This document shows positions 52,383 through 61,272 of a stretch of 64,000 nucleotides of DNA, one piece after another. The notes under the pieces are model-generated. The model ran no database searches. It was not told the origin of the DNA and saw only the letters and a program-made list of their open reading frames with translations. A program made the translations under genes and the position numbers. Source of the stretch: Arcobacter sp. F155 (GTDB lineage: Bacteria; Campylobacterota; Campylobacteria; Campylobacterales; Arcobacteraceae); the NCBI RefSeq assembly GCF_004116455.1, contig NZ_PDJU01000014.1:1-64000 (forward strand), read 5' to 3'. How positions within the stretch are numbered: the first letter of the stretch is position 1; the number at the start of each line of letters is the position of its first letter.

Positions 52383-53585
52383 CTATTTTTTCAAAAATAC
52401 AAGAATGAAAAGAATAAATATTACTGATAAAATAATTATATTTGAAAAGATTAATATAGAGAAAAATACTAAACTAAGAGCTATCGAAGCTGTTCTTAAA
52501 AAACCTTTTTCAAAAAGAATTATTGCAGTAACTAATCCTATTAGAGCATTTGCAATAAAAAATGCATCAGAATAAGCTACAAGTTCATCTAAAGTTATAT
52601 AGTCTAAATAGACTAAAAATAAAGTGATAATATATAATGATGACAATACATTTAAAGCTCCTACTGGAACATTATTACTTGAATGAGCTGAGGTATAAGA
52701 AGTTAGTTTTAATGAGGCTACTAATCTTGAAACTGCTCCAACAAATAAAATTAAAGTACCAATACAAAGAATAACTGAAATAACAGCTAAAATAAAACTT
52801 GAATATGTTCCAAATAGTGGTTCAATAAGCCAAACTAATTTAAACTCTTCATCTTTGGGAAACTCTCCAAGTGTAATTGCAAGAGTTAAAAAGATATATA
52901 CTATAGAGATAATAGTTGCAGAAAAAATAATTGATTTTGTAAGTGTTTTTGTATCTTCAACTTCTTTAGAGTAATTTCCAATTACTTCCCATCCCACTAT
53001 CGACCAAAATACAACTAATAAAGCATATCCAAATTCATTAAAACTAAGAGTTGGTAATGAAAAAGTATAGGTTTCTACATTTGCTAAAACAACAATACTT
53101 GATAATAAAAAAAGAATCGTAATAGTTGAACTAACTATTAACATCATTTTCCCAATAAAGTTAACCTTTGAACGTAAAAAGAGGTAAGTAATAATATAAA
53201 TAAAGAAGGCTAGAAGCTCAATACTAACATCTGGAAAAAGATTTTGTATAAACTTTGCAGCAATAATTAGTACAGCAACTGGACCAAAAAAAACTGCACA
53301 AATAAGATAAAAGGAAGTAAGTAATTGATACTTTTTTCCCATGGCTTCTTTTGTAGCTAAACTTACTCCACCTTCTCCTGGAAAAAGAATTGCAAGTTTT
53401 CCAAAAATAAGTGCAAAGATAAATCCTAAAATAAGAATAGTTCCCCAAATAATAAGAGAAAAGGAACCAACCATATTATAAATAAGAGGTGGCAGAAGGA
53501 TTATTCCTGAACCCAAAATAGGACCAATAATTAGTCCAGATAGGGTAAAGGTATTTAATTTTTTAGTATTTAGATTAATGCTCAA
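52383..53585 (-). CDS. APC-superfamily amino acid permease
   Basis: The 400-residue protein has about eleven to twelve membrane spans. The APC start region reads G-P-I-L-G-S-G-I-I-L-L-P with the G-S-G-I substrate loop of TM1. V-V-F-W-S-I-V-G-W-E-V-I-G-N matches the TM6 region. Exchange or proton-coupled uptake of an amino acid is expected. The start overlaps the DMT gene end by 11 bp, so it is the last gene of an araC-DMT-APC unit. Confidence 0.9.
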   Translation of the reverse strand: MSINLNTKKLNTFTLSGLIIGPILGSGIILLPPLIYNMVGSFSLIIWGTILILGFIFALIFGKLAILFPGEGGVSLATKEAMGKKYQLLTSFYLICAVFFGPVAVLIIAAKFIQNLFPDVSIELLAFFIYIITYLFLRSKVNFIGKMMLIVSSTITILFLLSSIVVLANVETYTFSLPTLSFNEFGYALLVVFWSIVGWEVIGNYSKEVEDTKTLTKSIIFSATIISIVYIFLTLAITLGEFPKDEEFKLVWLIEPLFGTYSSFILAVISVILCIGTLILFVGAVSRLVASLKLTSYTSAHSSNNVPVGALNVLSSLYIITLFLVYLDYITLDELVAYSDAFFIANALIGLVTAIILFEKGFLRTASIALSLVFFSILIFSNIIILSVIFILFILVFLKK

Positions 53586-54474
53586 CTTTTTTCTTTTTAT
53601 AAATTTTTATATTATTTAATATTTTCACTGCAATTATAGTCATAATTGTCCCAATAATAATTGAAATAGTGATATTTTCTTTTAAAAATATTGCACTAAG
53701 TGTAATTGCAGCAAAAGGAACTAAAAATATAAAACTACTAACATCAGCAGCTCCAAGTTTTTCTATTCCTAAAAAGAAAATAGTATTCGCAAAAGTTGAA
53801 GCAAAAATAGTGATTGCAAAAAGATTTATATAAAATACTGAATCAAATTTATCATAAGCAATTGTAGTAAAATCCATAAAGAAAATAGCCATAAAACTAC
53901 TTACTATATACATATAAAAAGTAAAAACAATTGGTGATATCTTTGTAGCTTTTGAACTAGTTATTGTAAGAAGTGGCCAAAGAATAGAAGCTAAGATAAA
54001 ATATAAGTTGTGAATTACAAAAACTTCGTCAAGGTTTGCACTCCAAACATTTAGCATAGTTAAAACACCCAATGCACCAAGAGCTAAAGCAAAATAGTCT
54101 TTTTTGAATATCTTTTTACTTCCAAAGATTGCAAGGATTAAGAAAGTATTTATAGGAATAAGCGTTGTTACAAAAGCTCCACCTAAACTTGCAGTTCCTA
54201 GTTTAGTACCTAAATAAAAGTATTTCATATATGCAACAAGTATTGCTGAAGTTACAACTACTAAAATAAAACTTTTTAAATCAATTTTAAAAGATTTTCT
54301 AAGTACTAGCATAATAGGAATCATAGTAACTGCTGTAATAATGTATCTAAAAAACATAACATCATATTCGTTTATATAAGAGCTTAATACTTTTACATTT
54401 ACCCAAGAGCCACCCCATCCAATCATGGCAAAGAACATTAGGATATAAAATATATTTTTATTCGAATCTGTCAT
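53575..54474 (-). CDS. EamA/DMT-family transporter
   Basis: The 299-residue, ten-span membrane protein has two EamA repeats. The first contains G-W-G-G-S-W-V-N-V-K and F-F-R-Y-I-I-T-A, typical of the family; the second is seen in N-T-I-F-F-L-G-I-E-K-L-G-A. DMT proteins export small metabolites or amino acids. A perfect 8-bp inverted repeat with 11-base spacer ends two bases before its start codon and may be bound by the AraC protein encoded upstream. Confidence 0.9.
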   Translation of the reverse strand: MTDSNKNIFYILMFFAMIGWGGSWVNVKVLSSYINEYDVMFFRYIITAVTMIPIMLVLRKSFKIDLKSFILVVVTSAILVAYMKYFYLGTKLGTASLGGAFVTTLIPINTFLILAIFGSKKIFKKDYFALALGALGVLTMLNVWSANLDEVFVIHNLYFILASILWPLLTITSSKATKISPIVFTFYMYIVSSFMAIFFMDFTTIAYDKFDSVFYINLFAITIFASTFANTIFFLGIEKLGAADVSSFIFLVPFAAITLSAIFLKENITISIIIGTIMTIIAVKILNNIKIYKKKKVEH

Positions 54475-54475
54475 T

Positions 54476-54502
54476 GTATAATCTTTTTTGATTGGATTAT
54501 AC
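54476..54502 (-). promoter_or_regulatory. Inverted repeat before the DMT transporter gene
   Basis: GTATAATC and GATTATAC flank an 11-base spacer, ending just upstream of the DMT start codon and after the AraC gene stop. It could be an operator or an RNA hairpin between the two genes. Confidence 0.35.
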
Positions 54503-54549
54503 TATTTAGTCAAACTATTTGTCTAGAATAAAATTGCGAAATGTAAAAA

Positions 54550-55323
54550 TTACTTTTTCAAATATGAAGGTGAGTATCCAAAATATTTTTTGAAGTTTCT
54601 TCCAAAATGAGATTGGTCATTAAATCCTACTTTAACGCTTGCTTCACTTATAGATAAACCTTGTTTTATGAGACTATTTGCTTGATTTAGTCTTTCATTT
54701 ACTATAAAAGCATGGGGAGTTAATCCAAACTCATTTTTAAAAAGCCTTAGGAAATGATACTTACTTAGGTTTACATTGGAAGCAAGGGTATCAAGGGAAA
54801 AGTTTGTGTCTATTGAGTCTTTTATATACTCGTATGTATCTTTTACTATTTTCTTATCTTCAAATATTTTTTTATACTCTTTTGTATATAAAGTATTAGA
54901 AAGTATTAATTGAGATAAAGCATCAATAAGTAGTGTTTCTATTATCATTGAATTATTATCTTTAAAGTAAGCTGTAAAAAAGTTATGTAGTTTTATAAAT
55001 AGTGTTCGATTTTCAACTATATGTCTTTCAAATACTGGAATCTTTTTTTCATAAAATATCTGTTCGTAGATATTTGAAACTAACTCAATAGTTGGATAAA
55101 AATTTACATGAGACCACTCTTGAGATGTACCACAATGAACTTCACCTGGGTTATTGATTCTAATTGAGTATTCATATGAGTTATAAGATTGATAGGCATT
55201 ATATGATTTTAATACACCTTCATAGGTAAGACCTACTGTATATGTATCATGATAATGTTTTGTAAAGCTATCATTTGAAGACTTTACATTCTCAAAAAGT
55301 ATGTTTTCTAATAGTTTGCCCAT
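54550..55323 (-). CDS. AraC-family transcriptional regulator
   Basis: The 257-residue protein has an N-terminal cupin-like ligand domain (H-Y-H-D-T-Y-T-V-G-L and N-N-P-G-E-V-H-C-G) and two C-terminal helix-turn-helix motifs with L-S-K-Y-H-F-L-R-L-F-K and V-G-F-N-D-Q-S-H-F-G-R-N-F-K. It resembles regulators of amino-acid exporters. It most likely controls the DMT and APC transporter genes that follow on the same strand. Confidence 0.92.
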   Translation of the reverse strand: MGKLLENILFENVKSSNDSFTKHYHDTYTVGLTYEGVLKSYNAYQSYNSYEYSIRINNPGEVHCGTSQEWSHVNFYPTIELVSNIYEQIFYEKKIPVFERHIVENRTLFIKLHNFFTAYFKDNNSMIIETLLIDALSQLILSNTLYTKEYKKIFEDKKIVKDTYEYIKDSIDTNFSLDTLASNVNLSKYHFLRLFKNEFGLTPHAFIVNERLNQANSLIKQGLSISEASVKVGFNDQSHFGRNFKKYFGYSPSYLKK

Positions 55324-55368
55324 GCTACATTATAGCAAAACTATTAGAAATACACTAGAATAATATTG

Positions 55369-55941
55369 CTATTTTAAAATAGCTTCTAAGCTCTCTTTGA
55401 TTTTACTTGGGTCAGAGAAGTGGTCAACTTTAGCACTAAATTTTCCATCTTTATCAAAAAGATAGATATAAGAAGTATGAGAAACAGAATAACCCATTGC
55501 AGAGTCATCTAAATCTATTTTTTCATAATATGTTTCATATCTTTTTGTAATATCATCAATATTTTCTTTATTTGATGTTGCACCAATAAAGTTTGGATGA
55601 AAGTATTTTGCATACTCTTTTAAGTTTGCTAATTTGTCTCTGTCTGGGTCTACACTTATAAATAAACCTGTAAAATCTTTTGTTTTTTCTTTATCAAAAG
55701 ATTTAAGTGCTTGAGATAGTGAGCTTAATGAAGTTGGGCAAACATCAGGGCAGTAAGTGTATCCAAAGTAGATAGCTAAGGCTTTTCCTTTAAAATCATC
55801 TTTTGATACTTCACCATCTATTGTATTAACTGTGAAGTTATACTTTTGCTCTTCTTGATAATCATCTACAAAAGGTTTAAGTACAGAAATTAAAATTGCT
55901 GCAACTAAAAAAGTTATACCTAGTTTTAAAAATATTTTCAT
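55369..55941 (-). CDS. SCO1/SenC-family copper chaperone
   Basis: The 190-residue protein has an N-terminal membrane anchor (L-G-I-T-F-L-V-A-A-I-L-I), a thioredoxin fold with Cu-binding C-P-D-V-C-P-T, F-I-S-V-D-P-D-R-D and a conserved His in Y-S-V-S-H-T. SCO proteins deliver copper to, or reduce cysteines of, the CuA site of cytochrome oxidase. It is the last gene in a run with PCuAC and a FixH-like protein; its ATG overlaps the stop before it by one base. Confidence 0.95.
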   Translation of the reverse strand: MKIFLKLGITFLVAAILISVLKPFVDDYQEEQKYNFTVNTIDGEVSKDDFKGKALAIYFGYTYCPDVCPTSLSSLSQALKSFDKEKTKDFTGLFISVDPDRDKLANLKEYAKYFHPNFIGATSNKENIDDITKRYETYYEKIDLDDSAMGYSVSHTSYIYLFDKDGKFSAKVDHFSDPSKIKESLEAILK

Positions 55942-56429
55942 TATATATCCGTTTTAAATTGAAATCTTGCACCGATATTTTCAGTGGCTTTTTCTATTTT
56001 TATATCTGCATTCCATTGCATATTTCCAACTGGACAAGTAGGAAGTGTGCCTATAGCTTCATAGTTTCCATTTCCTAAGTTTTTAATTGGAAGGTTAAAT
56101 TCACCCATAAACATATTTGTTGCATATATACTTAGAGTTAAATTCTCTAGTTTTTTATTATTACTTTTAATAGTAAATTTAAGAGGTTTCATTAGTGGAA
56201 TTGTTTTTGGTTCTACACTTAAAGTGAACTCTGTTCCATCTTGTATTTTTACAGTACAAGAAGTTTGATGTAAATCACACTGTTCGTTTTGAGTTATATA
56301 TTTTACTTCACCCTTTAAAGATTGGTAAATCTTATTGAAGTCTAATGTAAAGTATCCTGCAACAATTAAAAGTACAACACCAAGTTGTAGTATTATACTT
56401 TTAAGATTGCTTTGTTTTTTATCAGCCAT
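55941..56429 (-). CDS. Membrane-anchored FixH/YtkA-like periplasmic protein
   Basis: The 162-residue protein has an N-terminal span (about 12-28) and a periplasmic beta domain with T-N-M-F-M-G-E-F, L-G-N-G-N-Y-E-A-I-G-T-L and P-V-G-N-M-Q-W, like FixH/YtkA proteins. Two cysteines occur in C-D-L-H-Q-T-S-C and one in P-T-C-P-V-G. Encoded between PCuAC and SCO, with 4 bp before and a one-base overlap after, so it probably takes part in copper delivery to a terminal oxidase. The Cys and Met residues may bind copper. Confidence 0.7.
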   Translation of the reverse strand: MADKKQSNLKSIILQLGVVLLIVAGYFTLDFNKIYQSLKGEVKYITQNEQCDLHQTSCTVKIQDGTEFTLSVEPKTIPLMKPLKFTIKSNNKKLENLTLSIYATNMFMGEFNLPIKNLGNGNYEAIGTLPTCPVGNMQWNADIKIEKATENIGARFQFKTDI

Positions 56430-56433
56430 GAAA

Positions 56434-56898
56434 CTAGTGTTTCATTCCATGATTCATTTTGTGCCCATGGTGTTTCATTCCACCCATTACAGTTTTAACA
56501 GTAGCTGTGATAGTTTTTGTTTCTCCATTAGATAGTTCTAATGTTAACTCAACATTTTCACCCACTTTTAAAGGATTATATAATCCAATTAACATAATAT
56601 GGAAACCACCTGGTTTTAAAACAGTTTCAGATTTTGAAGCAACATCAATTTTTGGAACTTGATACATTTTCATAACACCATCTTTCATATCATGAGTATG
56701 TAATTCAACAACTTTTGATACTATTGATGATGCTTTAACAATAGCAACATCTTTATCACTAGTATTAACAACTGTCATAAATGCAGCAGAGTTTGGTAAC
56801 CCTGGAGGTGTAGCTCTTACATAAGAGTCTTTTACTTCAATAGATGAAGCAAATAAAGTAGAACCAGCTACTAATAATCCAAGTAGAGTTTTTTTCAT
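56434..56898 (-). CDS. Periplasmic copper chaperone PCu(A)C
   Basis: The 154-residue protein has a signal peptide (M-K-K-T-L-L-G-L-L-V, to L-F-A-S), then the PCuAC cupredoxin-like fold with conserved His and Met ligands: E-L-H-T-H-D-M and M-K-M, then P-G-G-F-H-I-M-L. A His/Met-rich tail (G-G-M-K-H-H-G-H-K-M-N-H-G-M-K-H) offers a second copper site. It hands Cu(I) to SCO or directly to the CuA site. First gene of the copper-delivery trio. Confidence 0.95.
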   Translation of the reverse strand: MKKTLLGLLVAGSTLFASSIEVKDSYVRATPPGLPNSAAFMTVVNTSDKDVAIVKASSIVSKVVELHTHDMKDGVMKMYQVPKIDVASKSETVLKPGGFHIMLIGLYNPLKVGENVELTLELSNGETKTITATVKTVMGGMKHHGHKMNHGMKH

Positions 56899-56953
56899 TT
56901 TATGCCTTTTATAATTTTTGGGAATATTTTATATTACTTGTGTTAAAAAATTG

Positions 56954-58234
56954 TTAATTTCTTTTAACTCTAAGTAGTAAAATAACACCAATAACAGCAG
57001 CAACAAATGAAGCTGCAAATACACCAAGTTTAACTGCGGCAATTACTTCTTCACTAACAAAGGCTAAATGAGTAATAAAAATTGACATCGTAAACCCAAT
57101 ACCAGCAATAAACCCAACTGCTAAAATTTCACTCCAAGAAATAGTATCTGGTTTCTTAACAATTTTGAATTTGTGCGCTAAATAAGTGAACCCTAAAATA
57201 CCAACTGGTTTACCAATAACAAGACCAATTACTACACCAAGAACAATTGGTAGGTTTGCATGAACCGTTGAGAAGTCAATTAAAACCCCTGCATTTGAGA
57301 ATGCGAATAAAGGCATAATAAAAAATGCTGATAAGCCATGTAAGTTATGCTCTAATCTTACAAGTGGATTTTGAACTTTATCATATCCATAACCAATAGT
57401 TTCTAATGCATCAATTTGATGATGATTTAAAACAGGAACTTCATCCATATTTTTTTCAAACTCATCTACTGATTGTCTTGTATCATTGATAAACTCTTTT
57501 TCATCAATCTTTGAACTAATTGGAATAGCAAAAGCTAATAAAACACCAGCAATAGTTGCGTGAATACCAATTGCATGAATATAAACCCAAAGAGCAATAC
57601 CTAATAAAAGATAAGGTAAAAGATTAGTTACACCTCTTTTATTTAAAAGCCAAATAAGTGCATAAATAATACCTGCATGGATGAAGTATTGTGATTGAAT
57701 ATCACTTGTATAAACAGTTGCAACAACTAAAACAGCACCTAAATCATCAACTACTGCTAAAGCAACTAAAAATAGTTTTAATGCTGGATTAACTCTTTTT
57801 CCTAAAAGCATTAAAATACCAAGAGCAAAAGCAATATCTGTTGCCATTGGAACACCAAATCCTAAAGGATTACTAGGGTTTAATGCTACATATATTAGTG
57901 CTGGGATTGCCATACCACCAACTGCTGCAATTAATGGAAAAGAAGCTTTATTTATTGTTGAAAGCTCTCCAATTAACATCTCTCTTTTTATTTCTAAACC
58001 AACCATTAGGAAAAATAATGCCATTAAAGCATCATCAATCCAATATGTCAGTGTCATTGAGACTTTTATTTCTCCAATATTTATACCAAGAGGTAAGTGC
58101 CATAAGTCATAATATGCTTGTCCAAGACTTGAGTTAGCAACAATTACAGCAGCAACAGTTGCAACAAATAATAAGATTCCACTTAGGGCTTCTTTATTGA
58201 TAAACTTTTCTAAAGTAATCAATGGTTGAATCAT
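56954..58234 (-). CDS. nhaA: Na+/H+ antiporter NhaA
   Basis: The 426-residue protein shows the NhaA fold: A-T-D-I-A-F-A-L-G with the first conserved Asp, V-D-D-L-G-A-V-L-V-V-A with the Asp pair of the binding site, F-F-L-M-V-G-L-E-I-K-R, and A-F-S-N-A-G-V. It exports sodium for protons, consistent with a marine or brackish habitat. The start lies 3 bp after the zur-like stop, with AAGGAA before it, so the two genes probably share a transcript. Confidence 0.95.
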   Translation of the reverse strand: MIQPLITLEKFINKEALSGILLFVATVAAVIVANSSLGQAYYDLWHLPLGINIGEIKVSMTLTYWIDDALMALFFLMVGLEIKREMLIGELSTINKASFPLIAAVGGMAIPALIYVALNPSNPLGFGVPMATDIAFALGILMLLGKRVNPALKLFLVALAVVDDLGAVLVVATVYTSDIQSQYFIHAGIIYALIWLLNKRGVTNLLPYLLLGIALWVYIHAIGIHATIAGVLLAFAIPISSKIDEKEFINDTRQSVDEFEKNMDEVPVLNHHQIDALETIGYGYDKVQNPLVRLEHNLHGLSAFFIMPLFAFSNAGVLIDFSTVHANLPIVLGVVIGLVIGKPVGILGFTYLAHKFKIVKKPDTISWSEILAVGFIAGIGFTMSIFITHLAFVSEEVIAAVKLGVFAASFVAAVIGVILLLRVKRN

Positions 58235-58237
58235 ATG

Positions 58238-58612
58238 TTAATTTCCTTTTTGTAAACAATTTGGGCAAATACCCTTTATAACAATATTATCTATTTTATA
58301 CCCTGTTAGATTAAATGTAGGGCTTTCATGGATACACTCGATTTTTGAACAGGCTGTACAAATAAAGTGAGAATGCTCGCTTTTTTGAAATTCAAAATAT
58401 CTTTTTCTATCATTTGATTCAAATGAAGTAATGATGTTTTGTTCTTCAAAAATAGAAATATTTCTATAAAATGTAGCTTTGTCCATTTTTAGTTCATCTT
58501 TTATGTCCTCATAGCATAAAGGACGCTTTGTATTAATAAGTATTTCTAAGATTGCTCTTCTAGCAGTTGTTAGTTTTACGTTGGATTCGTTAGCTATTTT
58601 TTCTATGTTCAT
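58238..58612 (-). CDS. zur: Fur-family regulator, probably zinc-responsive (Zur-like)
   Basis: The 124-residue protein has a winged helix (with M-D-K-A-T-F-Y-R-N-I as recognition helix), H-S-H-F-I-C-T-A-C and a C-terminal C-P-N-C zinc site. It is shorter than Fur at 23704 and lacks its H-H-D-H. Divergent znuA, a zevAB-like gene and two copies of a palindrome in the intergenic region make zinc the likely signal. It would repress its own operon and znuA when zinc is plentiful. Confidence 0.85.
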   Translation of the reverse strand: MNIEKIANESNVKLTTARRAILEILINTKRPLCYEDIKDELKMDKATFYRNISIFEEQNIITSFESNDRKRYFEFQKSEHSHFICTACSKIECIHESPTFNLTGYKIDNIVIKGICPNCLQKGN

Positions 58613-58666
58613 ATTTGGATTATATCTTATTAATTTTAAATTTTCTATACTAAGAAAGCTAAAAAA

Positions 58667-58681
58667 TACAACTAAGTTGCA
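58667..58681. promoter_or_regulatory. Zur-like operator 1
   Basis: TACAACTAAGTTGCA is a 15-mer palindrome with one mismatch (ACAAC...GTTGC). It is the same pattern as the site at 58715, 48 bp away, in the zur-znuA divergent region. Confidence 0.65.
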
Positions 58682-58714
58682 TAAAAGTTTTAATATACTA
58701 CTATTTCAAATAAA

Positions 58715-58729
58715 TGCAACTGGGTTGCA
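58715..58729. promoter_or_regulatory. Zur-like operator 2
   Basis: TGCAACTGGGTTGCA is a perfect 6-3-6 palindrome, 24 bp before the znuA start codon. With the site at 58667 it forms a pair typical of a repressor controlling both divergent genes. Confidence 0.7.
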
Positions 58730-58752
58730 AAATAATATCATAAAGGTAATAT

Positions 58753-59763
58753 ATGAAAAATATTCTTATAACTTTTTTTGCATTTACTGCAATTTTATTT
58801 TCTAAAGAGGTTACCGTAAGTATAGTGCCTCAAAAGTTTTTTGTTGAAAAAATATCTGGCGATAAAATAAATGTAAATGTTATGGTTAAGCCAGGAGCTT
58901 CTCCTGCAACGTATGAACCAAAAGTATCTCAAATGAAAAAGCTAGCAAATTCTGAAATCTATTTTGCAATTGGTGTTCCTTTTGAAAATGCTTGGTTAGA
59001 GAAGTTTGAAAATGCAAATAAAGATATGAAGATAGTTGATACTTCAGAAGGTATCAAAAAAATAGAAATGGCAGCTCATTCTCACCATGACCATGATGAG
59101 CATTTAGCTAAGCATGAAGAAAATGGGAATACTCAGCACGACCATGAAGATGAACACGCTCACCATGACCATGATGGACCAGAGCATAACCATGCACATC
59201 ACGACCACGAAGATGAACATAAAGATCATGATGAACACAAAGAAGAGAAAACAGATGACCATGGACATGAGCATACTGGACTTGATCCTCATATTTGGTT
59301 AGAACCAACATTAGTTAAAAATCAAGCAAAGATTATTTATAGAGAATTAGTTAAAATTGATCCAGAGAACAAAGAGTTTTATAAAAAGAATTTACAAACA
59401 TTTTTAATAGAATTAGAGTCTTTAGATGCTCAATTAAAATCTATTTTAAAAAAGTATGAACATAAAGCTTTCATGGTATTTCATCCATCTTGGGGATATT
59501 TTGCAAAGAAATATCACTTAGAGCAAATAGCTATTGAGATTGAAGGAAAAGAGCCAAAACCTTCTCAGTTAGTTGAGTTAATTGAAGAAGCAAAAAAACA
59601 TGATATTAAAGTTGTATTTGTAGCTCCACAATTTTCAAAAAAAGGTGCTAAAACAATCTCAGGTACTATCAAATCAAATGTTGTTGTGATAGACCCATTA
59701 GCTGAAAACTGGGATAAAAACTTACTAAAAGTAGCAAATGAAATTGCAAACTCTTATAAGTAA
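58753..59763 (+). CDS. znuA: Zinc ABC transporter substrate-binding protein ZnuA
   Basis: The 336-residue protein has a signal peptide (M-K-N-I-L-I-T-F-F-A, to L-F-S-K), a cluster A-I fold with P-A-T-Y-E-P, a His-rich loop of about 24 His within residues 113-178, L-D-P-H-I-W-L, F-H-P-S-W-G-Y and a final I-D-P-L. The loop is typical of ZnuA and holds or passes zinc. It delivers zinc to a ZnuBC transporter; the permease and ATPase in this window lie at 1104-2654. GGTAA precedes the ATG. Confidence 0.94.
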   Translation: MKNILITFFAFTAILFSKEVTVSIVPQKFFVEKISGDKINVNVMVKPGASPATYEPKVSQMKKLANSEIYFAIGVPFENAWLEKFENANKDMKIVDTSEGIKKIEMAAHSHHDHDEHLAKHEENGNTQHDHEDEHAHHDHDGPEHNHAHHDHEDEHKDHDEHKEEKTDDHGHEHTGLDPHIWLEPTLVKNQAKIIYRELVKIDPENKEFYKKNLQTFLIELESLDAQLKSILKKYEHKAFMVFHPSWGYFAKKYHLEQIAIEIEGKEPKPSQLVELIEEAKKHDIKVVFVAPQFSKKGAKTISGTIKSNVVVIDPLAENWDKNLLKVANEIANSYK

Positions 59764-61210
59764 AATATTTCTATTTTTATTTATTTCAAGTAGTGCACTT
59801 TATGGGTGCGCTATTTGTACTGTCTACTCTCCTGAAACAAAATTCTATATTGAAGTTGATGCTTCACCTAAAAAAATAAATACTGCAAAAGTTACTTGGG
59901 TTTTAACAAAAGATTTTACTGACTCTTTAAAAGAGGTTTATGATAAAAATGCCAATAATTTCTTTGATAAAGATGAGTTGGAACTTATAGGGGAAGCTAT
60001 TTATGAATATGTTATTCCAAGAGATTATCTTGTACAGCTTTCTTATTCTAAGACTTTAGATAAAAACAGCTTTCTTCCTATTAATGTATCAGAAAAAAGA
60101 GTTTATATTAAGAACTCTATTTTACATTTTGATTATACAATTGATTTAAATTTTGAAGTAAAAAATGAACATGCTTTATATTTTAGAGTAAGTGATGATG
60201 AAAACTATTTTATATTAGTGCATTTTGATAAGTTATCTAAAATCAATAAAATAGAAGATGTTAAAACAATAAAAGTATTTACAAGAGAGGAGTTGATTTT
60301 TAACTTCACCCTTGAAGGTGCACTTGCTCAAAATTCTGAGAAACAAAATAATATTGAACAAATAGAGCAAACAAACGAAAAAGTTGAAGAGCAAACTTTA
60401 TATGAAGAACAAAACAAACAAGAAGAGAATGAATCTCTTTTAAAAGATTTTGTTAAAAAAGTTAAATATTATCTTGTAAGAATTGAAAATGGTGATAATC
60501 TAGCTTTACTTATGCTTTTAGTTGTATCTTTTGTTTATGGGGTTATTCATGCTTTAGGACCTGGACATGGAAAGTCTTTAGCCTTTTCATATTTTATGGC
60601 AAATAAAAGCTCATATACAAAAGCTTTTGCAATATCACAAGCTAGTGCTTTTATTCATATAGTTGGAGCTTTGATTTTAGTTATTGTTTCTATTTTTGTT
60701 TTACAGTCAGTTTTAAATAACTTTGTAAATGACTCTGTTGAAATTTTAACAAAGTTTTCTGCTGTACTTATTATGGCTTTAGCTATTTATATTTTATATA
60801 GAAAACTTAAAAACAAAGGTTGTTCTTGTAGCTCTTGTTGTTCAACTCCTGCTAAAACATCACAAAGTCCTTGGAGTACAAGTAAACCTGAAACAACAAA
60901 TAGTTTAAAACCAAACTTTATGAAGCAAGATTTATATTTTGTAATAACTTCAGGAATAATTCCTTGTCCTGGTACTGTTGTATTGTTTATTTATGCTTTT
61001 GTTCTAGAAACTTATTTTGCAGTTATTTTAGCTTCTATTGCTATTAGTTTTGGAATGGGGCTTGTGATTTTTGCAAGTTCATTTTTAGGTGTTAGTGTTA
61101 AAAACCTAAGTGAAAAATCTCATAAAATAACTTATGCCTTAGAAATAATTGCACCAATAGTAATGTTTATCTTAGGAATCTTTCTATTTTTAAACGCTCA
61201 GATTTTTTAA
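59738..61210 (+). CDS. DUF1007-NicO fusion, ZevA-ZevB-like zinc uptake protein
   Basis: The 490-residue protein has an N-terminal signal and a DUF1007-type domain (D-A-S-P-K-K, N-A-N-N-F-F-D-K-D-E-L, as in ZevA), about 50 charged residues, then a NicO-type six-span domain with H-A-L-G-P-G-H-G-K-S and S-G-I-I-P-C-P-G-T, with a Cys-rich loop C-S-C-S-S-C-C. ZevA and ZevB are separate proteins in Haemophilus and serve zinc uptake; here they are fused. The ATG lies 26 bp inside znuA. Nickel or cobalt cannot be excluded, but the znuA and Zur context favours zinc. Confidence 0.82.
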   Translation: MKLQTLISKIFLFLFISSSALYGCAICTVYSPETKFYIEVDASPKKINTAKVTWVLTKDFTDSLKEVYDKNANNFFDKDELELIGEAIYEYVIPRDYLVQLSYSKTLDKNSFLPINVSEKRVYIKNSILHFDYTIDLNFEVKNEHALYFRVSDDENYFILVHFDKLSKINKIEDVKTIKVFTREELIFNFTLEGALAQNSEKQNNIEQIEQTNEKVEEQTLYEEQNKQEENESLLKDFVKKVKYYLVRIENGDNLALLMLLVVSFVYGVIHALGPGHGKSLAFSYFMANKSSYTKAFAISQASAFIHIVGALILVIVSIFVLQSVLNNFVNDSVEILTKFSAVLIMALAIYILYRKLKNKGCSCSSCCSTPAKTSQSPWSTSKPETTNSLKPNFMKQDLYFVITSGIIPCPGTVVLFIYAFVLETYFAVILASIAISFGMGLVIFASSFLGVSVKNLSEKSHKITYALEIIAPIVMFILGIFLFLNAQIF

Positions 61211-61272
61211 TTGATTGAAATCAACAGCTAAGCTTTTGTATTTGATTATACTTCCAATAAAAAGGTTTTCAA

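Noticed and set aside
59080-59280. Short regular repeats that could suggest a CRISPR array
   Set aside because: They encode the His/Asp-rich loop of ZnuA in frame, with no spacer structure; no CRISPR array or cas gene is seen.
59104-59311. Open frames on both strands over the His-rich part of znuA
   Set aside because: They arise from the repetitive CAT/GAC codon pattern of the His-Asp loop; no ribosome-binding sites, and the products are low-complexity Met/Val or His strings.
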